64,000 bases of DNA from Gnetum montanum. Lineage: Eukaryota > Streptophyta > Gnetopsida > Gnetales > Gnetaceae. The notes under the pieces were generated by a model, which had not been told where the DNA came from, did no database searches, and saw nothing but the letters and a program-made list of their open reading frames with translations. The position numbers and the translations under genes were made by a program. The DNA is taken from contig MNCI01014438.1 in assembly GCA_015680685.1 (NCBI GenBank), positions 699,474 through 763,473 of the forward strand, written 5' to 3'. Within the stretch, counting starts at the first letter, position 1; the number at the start of each line of letters is the position of its first letter. Shown here one piece after another: positions 45,130-56,499 of this stretch.

Positions 45130-46950
45130 ATGGAGGTAATATCTTATACAAAGCCACCTATTTTTGATGGATTCAACTTTACCTACTAGATGCTATAAAT
45201 CAAGGATTCTTCAAATCCATGAAGTTTGAAGTCTAGGAGTCAAACCTTAAAGGCTACACTCTGCCTATCGACAACTTCACCAAGCATCATCAAACCTTGC
45301 AACAAATGGATACAAGAGGAGAAAGATAAGTTCATGTTTGATTCTAAAGTGAAGAATTGTTTATATTGTGCCTTGAATAAATCTAAATTTAATAGAGTAG
45401 CAAGATGTAAAATGGAAAAAGAAATTTGGAAAACCTTAGAAGCTGCATATGAAGGAACATCTATTATCAAATAATCTAAATTGTTATTTTTGCAAAGTGA
45501 ATATGATAAACTCAAAGTAAGAGAAGGTGAGAAAATAAAAGATTACTTCTCTGAAGTGAATGATATTGTTATGGCTATTAGAGGTATAGGTAAAGTTCTA
45601 CTTGAAAGTGATATGATCATTAAGATGATTAGAACTCTTCAACTATAGTTCAAACCAAAGGTCATGGCCATGGAAGAAATCAAAGTTTTCTTAACTCTAA
45701 AATTTGAACTTAAAGTGCTCTCATCACCTATAAAATGAATCTCATAAGTGAAGGAACCATCCAAGAAAGACCTATTACTCTAAAGACTATCTCCAAGAAA
45801 AAGCAGCTCAATGAGCATGATGAGAGTAATGAAGATGAGATTGCTCTTCTCATTAGGAAGCTACAATGATTGATAACAAGAAGAGACAACGGGATATTTT
45901 AGCAACAACCTAATTAGTTTAAAGGTAAAGAAAGAGATAAAAAAATTTTGAATTCTAACTTAGACTTCTCTTCTATAGAATGTTGGATTTGTGAAGGAAG
46001 AGGCCATATTGTCTCTGAATGCCCTAGTAATTTCAAGTTGCAAACCAAGGACAAGTCCACTAATGAACTAAAGAAAACCAACGTATAAACAAGTTGGGAT
46101 GATGGGGAGTAGAATGAGGAAGAAGTGGAGGATGAGGTGAAAAATTCACATCTCATCTACATGGCCCTCATTGATGATGATGTTGATTCATCAGACAATG
46201 ATCTTAATAATGATGAAAATTTTGATCTTTTATGCAATGAGCTTCTCTCATTTCAAAGTCTTTGCACTAAGTTAAATAACCAAGTCAAGTCTAAAGATCA
46301 ATAAATATCATTGTTGAATTTGATTATTTCTAATCTTACTAAACAACTCGCAAACCTAAGGGCTAAGAATGAAAAGCTAACCTCATCTTTAGAACAAGCC
46401 AAAGTGGAAGTAGCAGACATCAAATTAATAAATGAAAAAATGACAAAAGGAAAGGAATCACTTCAAATGGTACTAGGACAAGGAAGAATTCTGCATGAAA
46501 AGAGTGATCTGGGATGCTGCACACAAGAGCAATAACCTTCTATAAGCCCATCACAATTGAATGATCCTCCTAAAGCAAAAGAATATACATTAAAATCAAA
46601 GGAAGTGCCCATCTTTTAAAAATTTCTTCAAAGGTTTTATTATCCTAATCTCCCATACTATCATAGGAGGATTAGGTGCTATTATTTTCATAAGTTAGGG
46701 CATAAACAATGAGATTGCAATCTCAAGTACTATCATATAAATAATTGGTCATATCATAGAGCTCCTTGGTCTTATCAAAGTACACCAAGAAATGATTTTG
46801 TGCAGGATCATAAGGTAAAGATCATATGTCAACTCAAAAGACCAAAGGAACAAAGAAAGAATGGAGAATTAAACAATAGGAATAAGTGTATCAGTATACT
46901 CTCACCAACAAATTCGTAAGAGGAAGTCAAGCTTTGGACATTGGAGAAGC
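45130..46950 (+). pseudogene. Ty1/copia gag fragment
   Basis: Start MEVISYTKPPIFDGFNFTY, then (shifted) INQGFFKSMKFEV, FDSKVKNCLYCAL, MEKEIWKTLEAAYEGTS, LLFLQSEYDKLKVREGEKIK and VMAIRGIGKVLLESD, the usual plant copia gag order. Zinc knuckle CWICEGRGHIVSEC at 45,981-46,022 (C-X2-C-X4-H-X4-C) is intact. A coiled coil (LTKQLANLRAKNEKL) follows at 46,330. A second knuckle near 46,675 has Phe for its second Cys and a stop. No protease, integrase or RT follows and no LTR was found. Confidence 0.85.
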
Positions 46951-47375
46951 TCAGTTGAGAAGAGAATCCTCAAAATAGGAAACTCATTCTCTAGCATTTT
47001 AAACACCATGACTTTTTGACAATAAAGTAGGTAAGTAGAGGTAAGTTTTCTTTTTACAATCTTTCATTAAGACTATAGTCCATTGGCAGCCTTTCCCAAC
47101 CCCACCCTAATTTTGGTAAAGACATCTTTCCAAAATCAAAGATGCCTCTCAAAAAATGTCTACTATTAAAAAAATGACATCCCTTTAAATTTTTATGCAT
47201 CATGGACAAGACATCTACTATGGATGAAAGAAGTCTAATGTAAATTTTAAACACAGGAAAGACATATTTCTTCTTTAAAAGATGTCTTCTTTTTCATTCA
47301 AATCCCTCATTCACCATTGTTACTAAAAGAAAAAACCTCCATTTTTTGTTGTATTCCTTCAGATCAACCCCATAG
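46951..47375. other. Gene-free stretch after copia gag
   Basis: Contains two weakly similar AAAGACAT(A/C)T(T/C)-containing blocks (47,110-47,210 and 47,260-47,300). A TTCCTTCAG just before 47,377 looks like a splice acceptor for the next coding remnant. Confidence 0.4.
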
Positions 47376-47377
47376 AG

Positions 47378-48970
47378 ATGATTGAGGCTCCACCATTTGT
47401 AGTGATTTTATCAAAGATAGCCCACAAGAAGGTAAGAACATCTAAGCCACCACCCAAGAAGCATTCAAAGAAAGTTCCAGTAGTACATCCCAATTTCATA
47501 GCACAAGCACACAACATAGGTTTGAGGCAACTCAAACCACTAGCATATTTTTTGAGCATTCTCTTGCATTTTTAGCTCACAAATAGCAAGCACTACTAGA
47601 TTATTTGAAGCCTCTAAACTAGAGTACTTTCATTACTATGAACTTTCTAGTTCCTAAGGTACTAATTAGGGAGTTCTACTATGATATTGTTGTTTCTAAT
47701 GCCATTTTTGTGGCATTTACATCCATGGTTTTTGGAATTTTTGTTGAGGTCTCTTCCCAAGTTATGAATGTAATTCTGGGTATTTCTAGTCTAGATGTCT
47801 TCAAAGTAACCATTGATACCATGCATGATATTTACATAAATGGTATAATGGTTGTAGGGCAATGAATTTTGTGATGTATTGTTTCATAGAGACATGTCTT
47901 TTGATAGGGGACATATTGAGAGAAGCAAGATGACTCCTAATGCCTCCACCTTCTCTTATCGTTGTGTATAACATCATGGTGAAAGGGGGAAGCTACAATT
48001 ATCTACTACACCCTAGGCTTTTGTACTTTATTATCTTCTTAAAAGATTACCATTGGATCTAGGCATATACTCTATCGAGATATTTTAAGCCTCTATGCCA
48101 AGGAGAGAATCCTTGGGCACCCCGATCTCATGAGCCTATTGATTTGCCAAAGGGATGTACCTATTCTAGAGTTGCCTTTGCTTAAAGACAAGAGGAGTCT
48201 CAATGAGTACATTGAGAAGAGGAGTACTTCCCATGCAGCAGAAGCAAGATGTAGCACCAAACCTTAGAAATAGAAAAGGAAGCATCTCCATAACTAAAAA
48301 GAACAAAATCCACAAGTTCCCAGATTAGTTTGTCATTGAGGAAGCTTCTCCAACCCTTTTCACAAGCCATCTGGAAGCTTTGAAGGAACCTCTCTGACAT
48401 GTGTAAGAGTTTGGATGTAGCTAGGATTCCACCTCCCTCCAATGGGCAAGTGTTTGAGGAGGTTACTACTTCTCCTATTTCTGATAATGAGGAGGATGTT
48501 CCTTACCCATCGAGGCATTTTACAGTAACCAATCCTTCACATTCCTATGACTTAGAGATGAAGTGTAATTCAAAGCTTGAGGCATCACCAACACATGTTT
48601 AGGGGGAGTATCATGTTCCCATGCAGTAGCATCATGATCCTACATTTCCTATTCACCTAGTCCCTCCATCAACATATGCTCTAAGCTCTTTTAAGCAAAA
48701 AACTATGGAGAGTATCTTTGGGACCACATCTCAATGGGTTCCAGCTTATAAGCCCATAGTTCAAACAGATCCTCTACTTCATCTTGCTTTTGAGTGAAGC
48801 CTCATCCTAGACAAGCTCCCGTTTAGCGAATTGAGTCCTATGATGAGGATACACAGAGATCAAGCCATCCCAACACTAGTAGTGATGATGAGGAAGAGGA
48901 TACTTATGGTCCATCCAAAGTAGTAGTGAGATCAAAGTCTAAGGATTTGACTAAGGTTAGTGATTGAGAC
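47378..48970 (+). pseudogene. Plant-transposon-domain gene remnant, antisense to the neighbouring gag-protease
   Basis: Starts MIEAPPFVVILSK with a basic, proline-rich segment (KPPPKKHSKKVPVV), then LFEASKLEYFHYY, then in another frame VLIREFYYDIV, FGIFVEVSSQVMNVILGI. The REFY...V.VS...IN.ILG spacing is that of the extra plant-transposon domain found in some plant gypsy elements; this is recognised by eye. The tail (48,400-48,970) is acidic and Ser/Pro-rich. It is 330 bp beyond, and opposite to, the protease of element 6. Confidence 0.55.
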
Positions 48971-49304
48971 ATTAGGTAGTTTTTTTCTCTCTTCTTTTGT
49001 TGATACTCAAAAAGGATGAGATATTTTGTGGTTCTTACATATGTCATTTTGGGACTTTGCACATATGTGACTAATGTGATATGATAGTTGTGGATAGTTG
49101 TGATGTGATGTATGGATAGTTTGGTATATGATAGTTTGTGGATGTCAGGCTCTCAGTAGGTTAGATGCAAAGTGTGCTACTTTTAGAATTAGTAGTCAGC
49201 CACTAGGTGTCCTCTTGTTTTGTGGTTGCTACATGTAGACATCTTTGAATATCTACTTTAGGTGCACACTGCCTACATGTGGAAATGAATGCTCATTTAA
49301 TGGA
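48971..49304. other. Short gene-free stretch
   Basis: Holds degenerate GATATGATAGTTGTGGATAG repeats (49,078-49,145). Nothing else seen. Confidence 0.5.
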
Positions 49305-49790
49305 CTAGAGTTTTTGCATGCAATTGCACCCTATATCATTGTAAACAATGCATGGAACTTGCTTCTTCTCGATCTTTTCGAACGCATTTTCCTTAGATAT
49401 TTCTAGGGAAAGATCTCTTATGCCCATTCTTACATCAATAGTGCTTAGCCATGCCCTTCCCATGATTATTGAGAAATCCCCTTTACAATTCTCGACCTTG
49501 ATTACTAGGAAATCAGTAGGATAAGACCACCCATAGACAGTGGTCACAATGTCTTCCACCGATCCCAATGGAATATTAATGGATTGATCTACTAATTCTA
49601 ATAAGATATTAATCCTCTTGAGGGGTAGTAGTTTTCAAGCAATATACATCTCATAAGAAATCAAATTCATACTAGAACCTGAATTAAGAAGAGCTTTGCA
49701 TGGTTCATTCCTAGCAATATGCAAATAAATAAGAGGACTCCCAAGATCAACTACTTTCCTGAGAAGGTTCCTAGCACAGATCTAATTAAA
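49305..49790 (-). pseudogene. Element 6 aspartic protease
   Basis: ALLNSGSSMNLISYEMY (about 49,690), where the catalytic Asp of DSGSS is Asn (AAT for GAT), followed by INIPLGSVEDIVTTV, PTDFLVIKV, FSIIMGRAWLSTIDVRMGI and LSLEI. The order and spacing are those of an Athila-type retropepsin. The lost Asp means it cannot work. Confidence 0.85.
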
Positions 49791-49999
49791 TGTACCATGA
49801 GTGACCATAATAGTATGGATCCTAGGTAGTATTTGATTTCAAGGGGAATCAAAGGAATTAGATATAGAGAAAGATGGAGAAGCAAGGTTGTCAACCACAT
49901 GTGTATGTGAGGGCTTAGTGGACTGTTTGGTGAGAAAAAAGGTCTTTTTTGTGATCTGTTGTTTGATCCACTTGGTTGATGAACTAGTTGTAGATTAAC

Positions 50000-52440
50000 A
50001 ACCCTAGTATCATTGCATTGCTAAAGTTGGATTGGATGTTCACCCTGCATAGATGGGGCAAGTGGTAGCCATGTTGAGGGTGGAGGAATAGGTGTAGGAA
50101 TAGGAGGAGGATAAGGATAAAAATTGGTATCCCTCCTTGAATGTGGAGAATGAGTTTGATAATATTCAAGAGGGTAGTAATGATGTTGAAAAGTAGAAAC
50201 ACAACTAGAAGAGTCATGTGGAGACAAGGGTTGCTAAACGTAATACCCATATGGATTAGGTTGTCTATAACAGTATTGCTACCTTAGCAATGGTAGCACC
50301 CATGACTATGGTTGTTGCCACTGTTAATACTACTCATATAGTTGTGGTGGAGTTCCACTTAGATAATACTATTGTTGCTAATGGAACTACCTAGGATTGC
50401 CTTGAGGATAAGGTAATATTTTTGGTGTTTTCCTTCTTACTAGTCATGGATGTAGAGCATACACTTCAAACTCTTACAAGTGTGAAATGATGGGGAAACA
50501 TCCTTTAGGATGGTCATATTAGCAGATGTCACACTAACCACCATCATCTGATTTAATTTTTGCAATTCTCTCTACTGTAGCAATCTTGTCCTTACCCCTT
50601 TAATTAGCACATTCAACTTCATTTTACCTCCTATGATCAAGATCACTACCTTGTTCTTTGGACTCTTTAGCAATTTTCAAGACAACTTGAAATTAGCTAT
50701 CCATAGAGTCCCATAACTAATCTACCTTAGCTGAAATTTAAGAGGTGCATTTTTGAATCAACAAGGTCTTACAATTCAACACCTCATCAAGTGATGATTC
50801 CTCCTCACTGTCACAAAATTGAACCTCCCTCTTGTAAATGAAAGAATTGTAATTGTATTCTTCTACACTTTTACATTTCCTCAAGTCTCCTTCATTTGCG
50901 TCATGCCTAATCAACCATTGAATCTTATGGGCTATTAATTTTGATAATCTCCCTTGGGCATAGATGCCAATAATTCTCCTCATTTATGATCAAAGCCCAT
51001 CTATGATATGACAAAGTTGTTCTAGGTGAGAATAGCCATGGTCAGGACATTTGTGCAATAGAGAATAGTATTGGCCCATGGCAACATTCAAGGGTTCATG
51101 TGTCCCTTGTTTCCATCCTTAGAGCTACCTCCTCAAGTTAGGCACTTGAGAGTACATTTGATATTTTTCATTGAGTAGTTTAAGCATTGTACTTCAACAT
51201 CTGATGGATTCCAATTCTAAGGACAAGTACCAACTTTTTGCTTCTTTAATGAGTATCCTAGGAAACAACTTAAGCTTTTTCCAATTGTTTTCTATATTTG
51301 CAAGGCACAAGCATCGTGGAAAGCTTGAATATGGTTCTACATATCTAAGTTATATCTCCCTTTGAACCTAGGAATATTAGTCATGTCTAGCTTCTTAATC
51401 TGACTATCCTTAATGTGCTTGTAGGAATTCTCACTACCTCTACAATGTTTAGCATGCTTTAGGTAGCAATCAAAGGCTCATCAAGGCCATGATTCTAGTG
51501 CCTAAAATGCCCTCTACTATGCCTTCATTCATGGAAATGGGCCTCTCTTGAATGCCCAGACCCTGGGTCTTAACTTACCCAATGGTCCCTATGATCATCT
51601 TAGTCCCATTAGTCACCTACATCATGATTGTGGCCCCTGTAGTTGCATTCAAAGCTAGAAGAGGAAGAAGATGAAAACAAAGGTGAAGAGGAAGGAGGAC
51701 TAGCATCATCAAGATTCCTACCACCTCCCCCTCAATGATCGTGGCCATGATCACGATCATGTTTCTTGTTTGCATCTCTGCCATGACTCTCCTCCTTGGA
51801 TTCTTCTTTGTTGTTAGATCCATTCTTGCCAAAACTAGGATTTTGGATCATGGACTATAGGTTTTGGTTTTAACCTCCTTCACCAAAGTCAAAGAGAGGA
51901 GTTTTGCTGAATGGAAAACTCCCAAATAAGGGTTCTCCAACATCTTTGTTTTACATAAGGTATGGGAAATCATTGAACCACTTTCCCTTCATAGATTCAT
52001 AGAATTTCTCTAGCTATCAATCCCTTAGACATTGTGCATCAATGGGATGATAATTCCTAGCATCATGATCTTACACAACATACTTAGCATGAAGTCCCTA
52101 GAGACCCAAATGCAGAAGAGTTTGTTAGAGCATCACAGGAATGGATCGATTGGGTGGTAACACAATGTTGCCTTGCATGTCTTGCCATCATAGCAGTTCA
52201 TCTTGGTGTAGGATGAAGGTGAAATTGGGTACATACTCATCAAGATGATCATATACCACTCTGTATTGTTGGGGTACCTATTGATTTACTCAATCAAACT
52301 TCCTATGAAAAGAATACATCTTATGTTAGAAAATAAAAAATGCAATGTTCTTCTTAAAATTGTTGTAGTTATTTTAATGTATGATATGACTTTAGTGTTC
52401 ATTCAAATGATCTTGAATAATTCTTCACTAAATCCTAGAT
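50000..52440 (-). pseudogene. Element 6 gag
   Basis: Decayed: N-terminus near 51,840 with Lys/Glu/His-rich text (NNKEESKEESHGRDANKKHD), Ser-rich stretch, then gag-like FHDACALQI-like and IKEAKSWYLSLELESI-like text in shifting frames (51,320-51,180), LLASMPKGDYQN (50,960), a cysteine-bearing region, and a proline-rich end (YYPLEYYQTHSPHSRRD, about 50,150). Same layout as element 7 gag. Confidence 0.65.
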
Positions 52441-52463
52441 AGTGCACTTAACAACTAAAAGGT

Positions 52464-52480
52464 CCTCAACAACAGCTCGA
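52464..52480 (-). other. Element 6 primer-binding site
   Basis: Minus strand TCGAGCTGTTGTTGAGG beside the LTR end; a decayed form of the element 7 site. Confidence 0.6.
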
Positions 52481-52481
52481 A

Positions 52482-53349
52482 TGATGAGTGACAAGGTACC
52501 CCTATGACCAACCATACAAATCACAAGAGTGTTCATGCATGATCTGGTTGAATTCTGTAGACCTTAAGTTCCTAAGTACACTAGTTCCATGACATGAAAT
52601 CTAATCGTGACAATCATTGTCTTCTTAACTATACTTATGGAGCTTAATTGTATGGTTAAGTGTAATTGAGGCAATGATTTTTATTATTTTCTATTTTATT
52701 TATCTATGATTAAGAACAAGTTGAAACTTAATTTATGAAGCAATTTAACAAATCTAATTGCTAATCAATAACTAACTATCCTAGCATAAGTATCTAGTCC
52801 CACTTTCCATGCACAACTTGAACACATATAACGCTACTAGGTTACCAAATGTTAAGCGTTGCTAGGATTACCAAGAGTCTTATGCATGCTCGAAGCTATC
52901 GTACCAATGTGCTCAATTAACTTCTATTTAATCAAACTAGCTTACTTTAACTTAATTACTTGGAAGTATTAAAGGAAATTTCACAGAACATTAATTGAAT
53001 AAATAAAATATTTAAGCTAGCCAAGGTTCTACAAGGTTTGATCAGAAAGCTCATCTTTATTGCTACACACATTGTCATGCTTAAGTACAACAGTGCTCGA
53101 ATAAAGATTCATACACTCAATGACTCCTACTATGGACACTTTGGAAAATATTCTAACTCTAGAGAAAATAAATTGCAAGAGCTCTACTATGCTATGAAAA
53201 AAACTATATTGAAACCATGTGCCCAAGCACTATATTTATAGGCTCGCACATACCCTGCAATATTGAATATCCATTGCATCTTAGAGCCTGAAATCAAATA
53301 CCCAACATCATGACTCTGATATCGGAGCCCTACAAAATATGATTCATCA
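52482..53349 (-). repeat. Element 6 5' LTR (868 bp)
   Basis: Minus strand starts TGATGAATCA and ends CACTCATCA. GATATC at 53,318; TATAAATA on the minus strand at 53,233-53,240. U5 shares TACCCCTA, CTAGGTTACCA and GTTAAGC text with 55,406-56,297. Confidence 0.85.
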
Positions 53350-53499
53350 CTTTTTTACTTATTTGACTAGTTTATAGCATGTTTTCTCTTGAAATTTACT
53401 TATTTTGACAATTTAAAATCTATTTTCACCATATTTCTATTGGTTTTATCAATTTATGGCCTGTTTTTGCTAGGTTTTGCCTTATTTTGGTTATAAAAT

Positions 53500-53965
53500 C
53501 ACCTAAAATAAATATTATTATTTAATATTAGTTTTGACCCTGTTTGACCTTCTTCAACATCATTTAATATCATTTGATATTGTCTGGTATCATTTGGTTT
53601 CAATTTGCATTGTTTTAACCTTATTCAACCTTGTTTGACCTCATTCAACATCATTTGGTATCATTTGACACCTTTCAACATCAACTTTCATCATTTCAAC
53701 ATAATTTGATGTCATTGGATAGTTTTTTCATCATTTGTTATTATTTTGATATCATTTTTATCATTTTGCCATCATTTGGTGTCATTTGATACCATTCAAT
53801 GTCATTTTGCATTATTTTACTATCATTTGATGTAATTTGACATCATTTCACACCATTTTGACTTCATTTGATATCGTTTGATGTCATTTAACCTTGTTTA
53901 ACATCATTTTACATTAATTGTTTATATCAATTGACATCATTTTGCCCCATTTTGATATTATTTGA
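53500..53965. repeat. Degenerate short tandem repeat (CATCATTTGATAT type)
   Basis: About 35 loosely repeated units of 12-16 bp around ATCATTTGATATC / GTCATTTGACATC. It lies outside the LTRs of elements 6 and 8-type sequences and has no reading frame. Confidence 0.75.
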
Positions 53966-55405
53966 CCTTGTTATATGAAGTCTATTCATCTGATTCAAAA
54001 CCTAAATGAACTCTAGATCAAATCTTTTTTTTTTCCTTGTGAAAATTCCTTTGAATATATCCACTATGTCTCATATAGTAATAAAGTTTTACACCATTTT
54101 ATGATGTTTTTTGTCTATTACTAGAAGAATTGAAGAAGAAATAAACTTATCTCCAATTTTTTATCCATCCAACTTCTTTTTATTAAATCCATCTATACCC
54201 ACATCATAGTTCTAGAAAATATTTTTAGAGGAAGATTAAAAAAAGATATGGAAAGAAATAATTGAATATGATATGGAAGAGTTATACTTAGATATTAAAA
54301 TTTTGGTGCTTAATAGATGTAAATAGTAAAAGAGAACTCATGTACCTAATCCTATATTATTGGGATAAGAGTAGGGTAATGATGATAATCTATGATCAAT
54401 ACGAATCCATTTTTATTATTTTTTTGAAGGTTTTCTTTAAACATATAATGATTTTTATTATCTACCTAGATGAGCCAATTATGTTAATTTTTTGCTTATT
54501 CAACTCTTCTTATAGGATTATTCCCATGTTATCCTTGAGATTGATTGATATGATATTTGATTTTACCCCTTGTCCAAAATAGAAATGGTACAGAAGCATA
54601 CTCTCATATGTATTTCTATGTCAAAAGTGAGGAAAGACCAATCTACAAAATGACTTTTATGCTAATGGTTTTGCTCCATAGAATACTTCAAATTCATTAT
54701 ATTACATCCCTTTTAAATTTTCAAAATTTATAGAAACTATTAAAAAAAATATTCTATCTATCGTAGGAAAAGTGATTTAAGGTCTAAACTACCTCAATTA
54801 TGCCTTTTCAGGTTTTCATAGACTACATAGTCATTAAAGAGTAATCGTCAATGTGTTAGGCATTATTTTTTAATAAACAAGCTTTGGATCCTACACCACC
54901 TATAATTTTTCCATCTATTAGTCTACAGTTACAACCATTATGCACACCACCTACAACTATGAATCTATGATTATAAATATGCAATCCTTCTGTATGCTAT
55001 CTATGTTATGCAAATATGTGCATACATTAGTTAGGTTACATAAATATGCACAAACATCTATATGCATACTACATATGTGTGTTCACCTATGCATCAAAAT
55101 AATTTGATACATAATCTGATATATAGAAGCATGGATTCAATAATTCAACATTCTAAAGGCTTTTACATACGTGTGACTCTAAAAAAGGTAGGTAACGGTT
55201 TGTAGTGAGGGATGTAAAAGAAAAACATTAAAATATATTTATTAAAAGAGAAAAATGATAACTCCTACAAATTTTTATAATTCTTAGACTAAGCATAGAA
55301 AGCATGGGAATTCTCAATTAACTAAATGTGTTTTTGCATTTACATTTCATGTAACAATGTAAGGGAGTTGTGTTTGTAGTTACAAGATTTTTCTTTTACA
55401 ATTCA
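53966..55405. other. AT-rich gene-free stretch
   Basis: Short frames only, none with recognisable motifs; TATGCA/CATATG-rich patch at 54,960-55,140. Possibly an old, unrecognisable repeat. Confidence 0.4.
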
Positions 55406-56297
55406 TGAGTAGTGAGGTACCCCTACGCCCAACCATAGGAATTATGGGCGTTCACGCGCAACTCGATTGAATTTCATAGACTACAAGCACTTACGTACAC
55501 CAAATTCTAGCCATCAAAACTTTAGTGAGAATGGTCGTTGTCTTCCCAATCTCACCTATGATATTCTAAAGTGATGGTTGAGTGAGATTGAGCCAAATGA
55601 TTTTTATCAGTTTTCTTTTTATCTTTAAAGGTCAAACTCTTTTAATGTAGGAAATGGAAAGTTGTGTAACTTGTAATAATTCTACTCTATCACTTAACTC
55701 TCCCTAGCATAAGCAACCAATCCCATCTTCCATGTACATCCTGAGCGTATCCTAACCACTACTAGGTTACCAGATGTTAAGCATCACTGGGTTACCAAGT
55801 GTCTGATATATGTTTGAAATAGTCGTGCCTATGGTTCTCATAAAATATGAAAAGGACAATAAACATAAAGTGATAATAATAAAGGACCTTGGAATTCTTA
55901 AAAAGTCAAAATATTAAGGTGTTTTAATGCTTAAGTAATTAAATCCAAATGCTGCAAGGAATATTCAAAACGCTCATCTTTATTGCCGCTCACGCCAATG
56001 TGCTCAGGTACATTAGCGCTCAAATAAAGAGTCGTAAACCTTTCTCACACCTGTTGTGGGAACTTGGAAAATATTCTAACTTACATGAAAACAAACTGCA
56101 AGGGGTTCTCTACAACTACCAAAAAGATGCCATAAATGCTAAGGGTGCATGCATTTTTATAGCAAGAGATAGACTTTGTGTTAATGGGGTCACGTTAACG
56201 CATGGACAGATATGTTGATGGGGTCATGTCAATGTGGCCACATCAACGATGCTCTGTTAATGCAGCCCAGTCAATGTATCAACTGAACACTTCATCA
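55406..56297 (-). repeat. Athila-like LTR without its own gag (892 bp; solo or 3' LTR)
   Basis: Minus strand starts TGATGAAGTG after a GTATGGGTA purine run, ends CACTACTCA with no primer site beyond. TATAAAAA on the minus strand at 56,154-56,161. The R-U5 part aligns with the element 6 LTR (GTACCTGAGCACATTGGCGT against GTACTTAAGCATGACAATGT; AGCGGCAATAAAGATGAGC). Its U3 differs: GTTAACG/GTCAATG repeats replace the GATATC ones. Confidence 0.78.
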
Positions 56298-56499
56298 TAC
56301 CCATACAACTGAGTGAAAACTCATCCTTAAGTTTATTAAAATTTCCAAGGTATGAAGTTATTGACGATACACATGAAAAAACACATTTACACACACACAC
56401 TGACTCTACCAACATATTAAGTGCCCTGGTGTACGGCAAAACAAATTTAAAACTTGTGGTGTTTATAGACAATGAAATCAAACACCCTGATAGCCATAG

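Larger units (their letters stand above)
49305..53349 (-). mobile_element. Element 6: Athila-like element with LTR, gag and protease
   Basis: Minus-strand order: 5' LTR (53,349-52,482), primer site, gag (about 52,440-50,000), protease (49,790-49,305). RT onward is absent; what follows is the opposite-strand gene remnant at 47,378-48,970. Confidence 0.75.

Noticed and set aside
45051-45130. Copia LTR next to the copia gag
   Set aside because: No TG...CA pair and no TGGTATCAGAGC-type primer site; the LTR ending at 45,050 is Athila-like and points the other way.
49984-50250. Minus-strand frame of 88 residues resembling a membrane protein
   Set aside because: A parallel frame over the same bases gives the proline-rich gag tail seen in element 7, which is the better reading.
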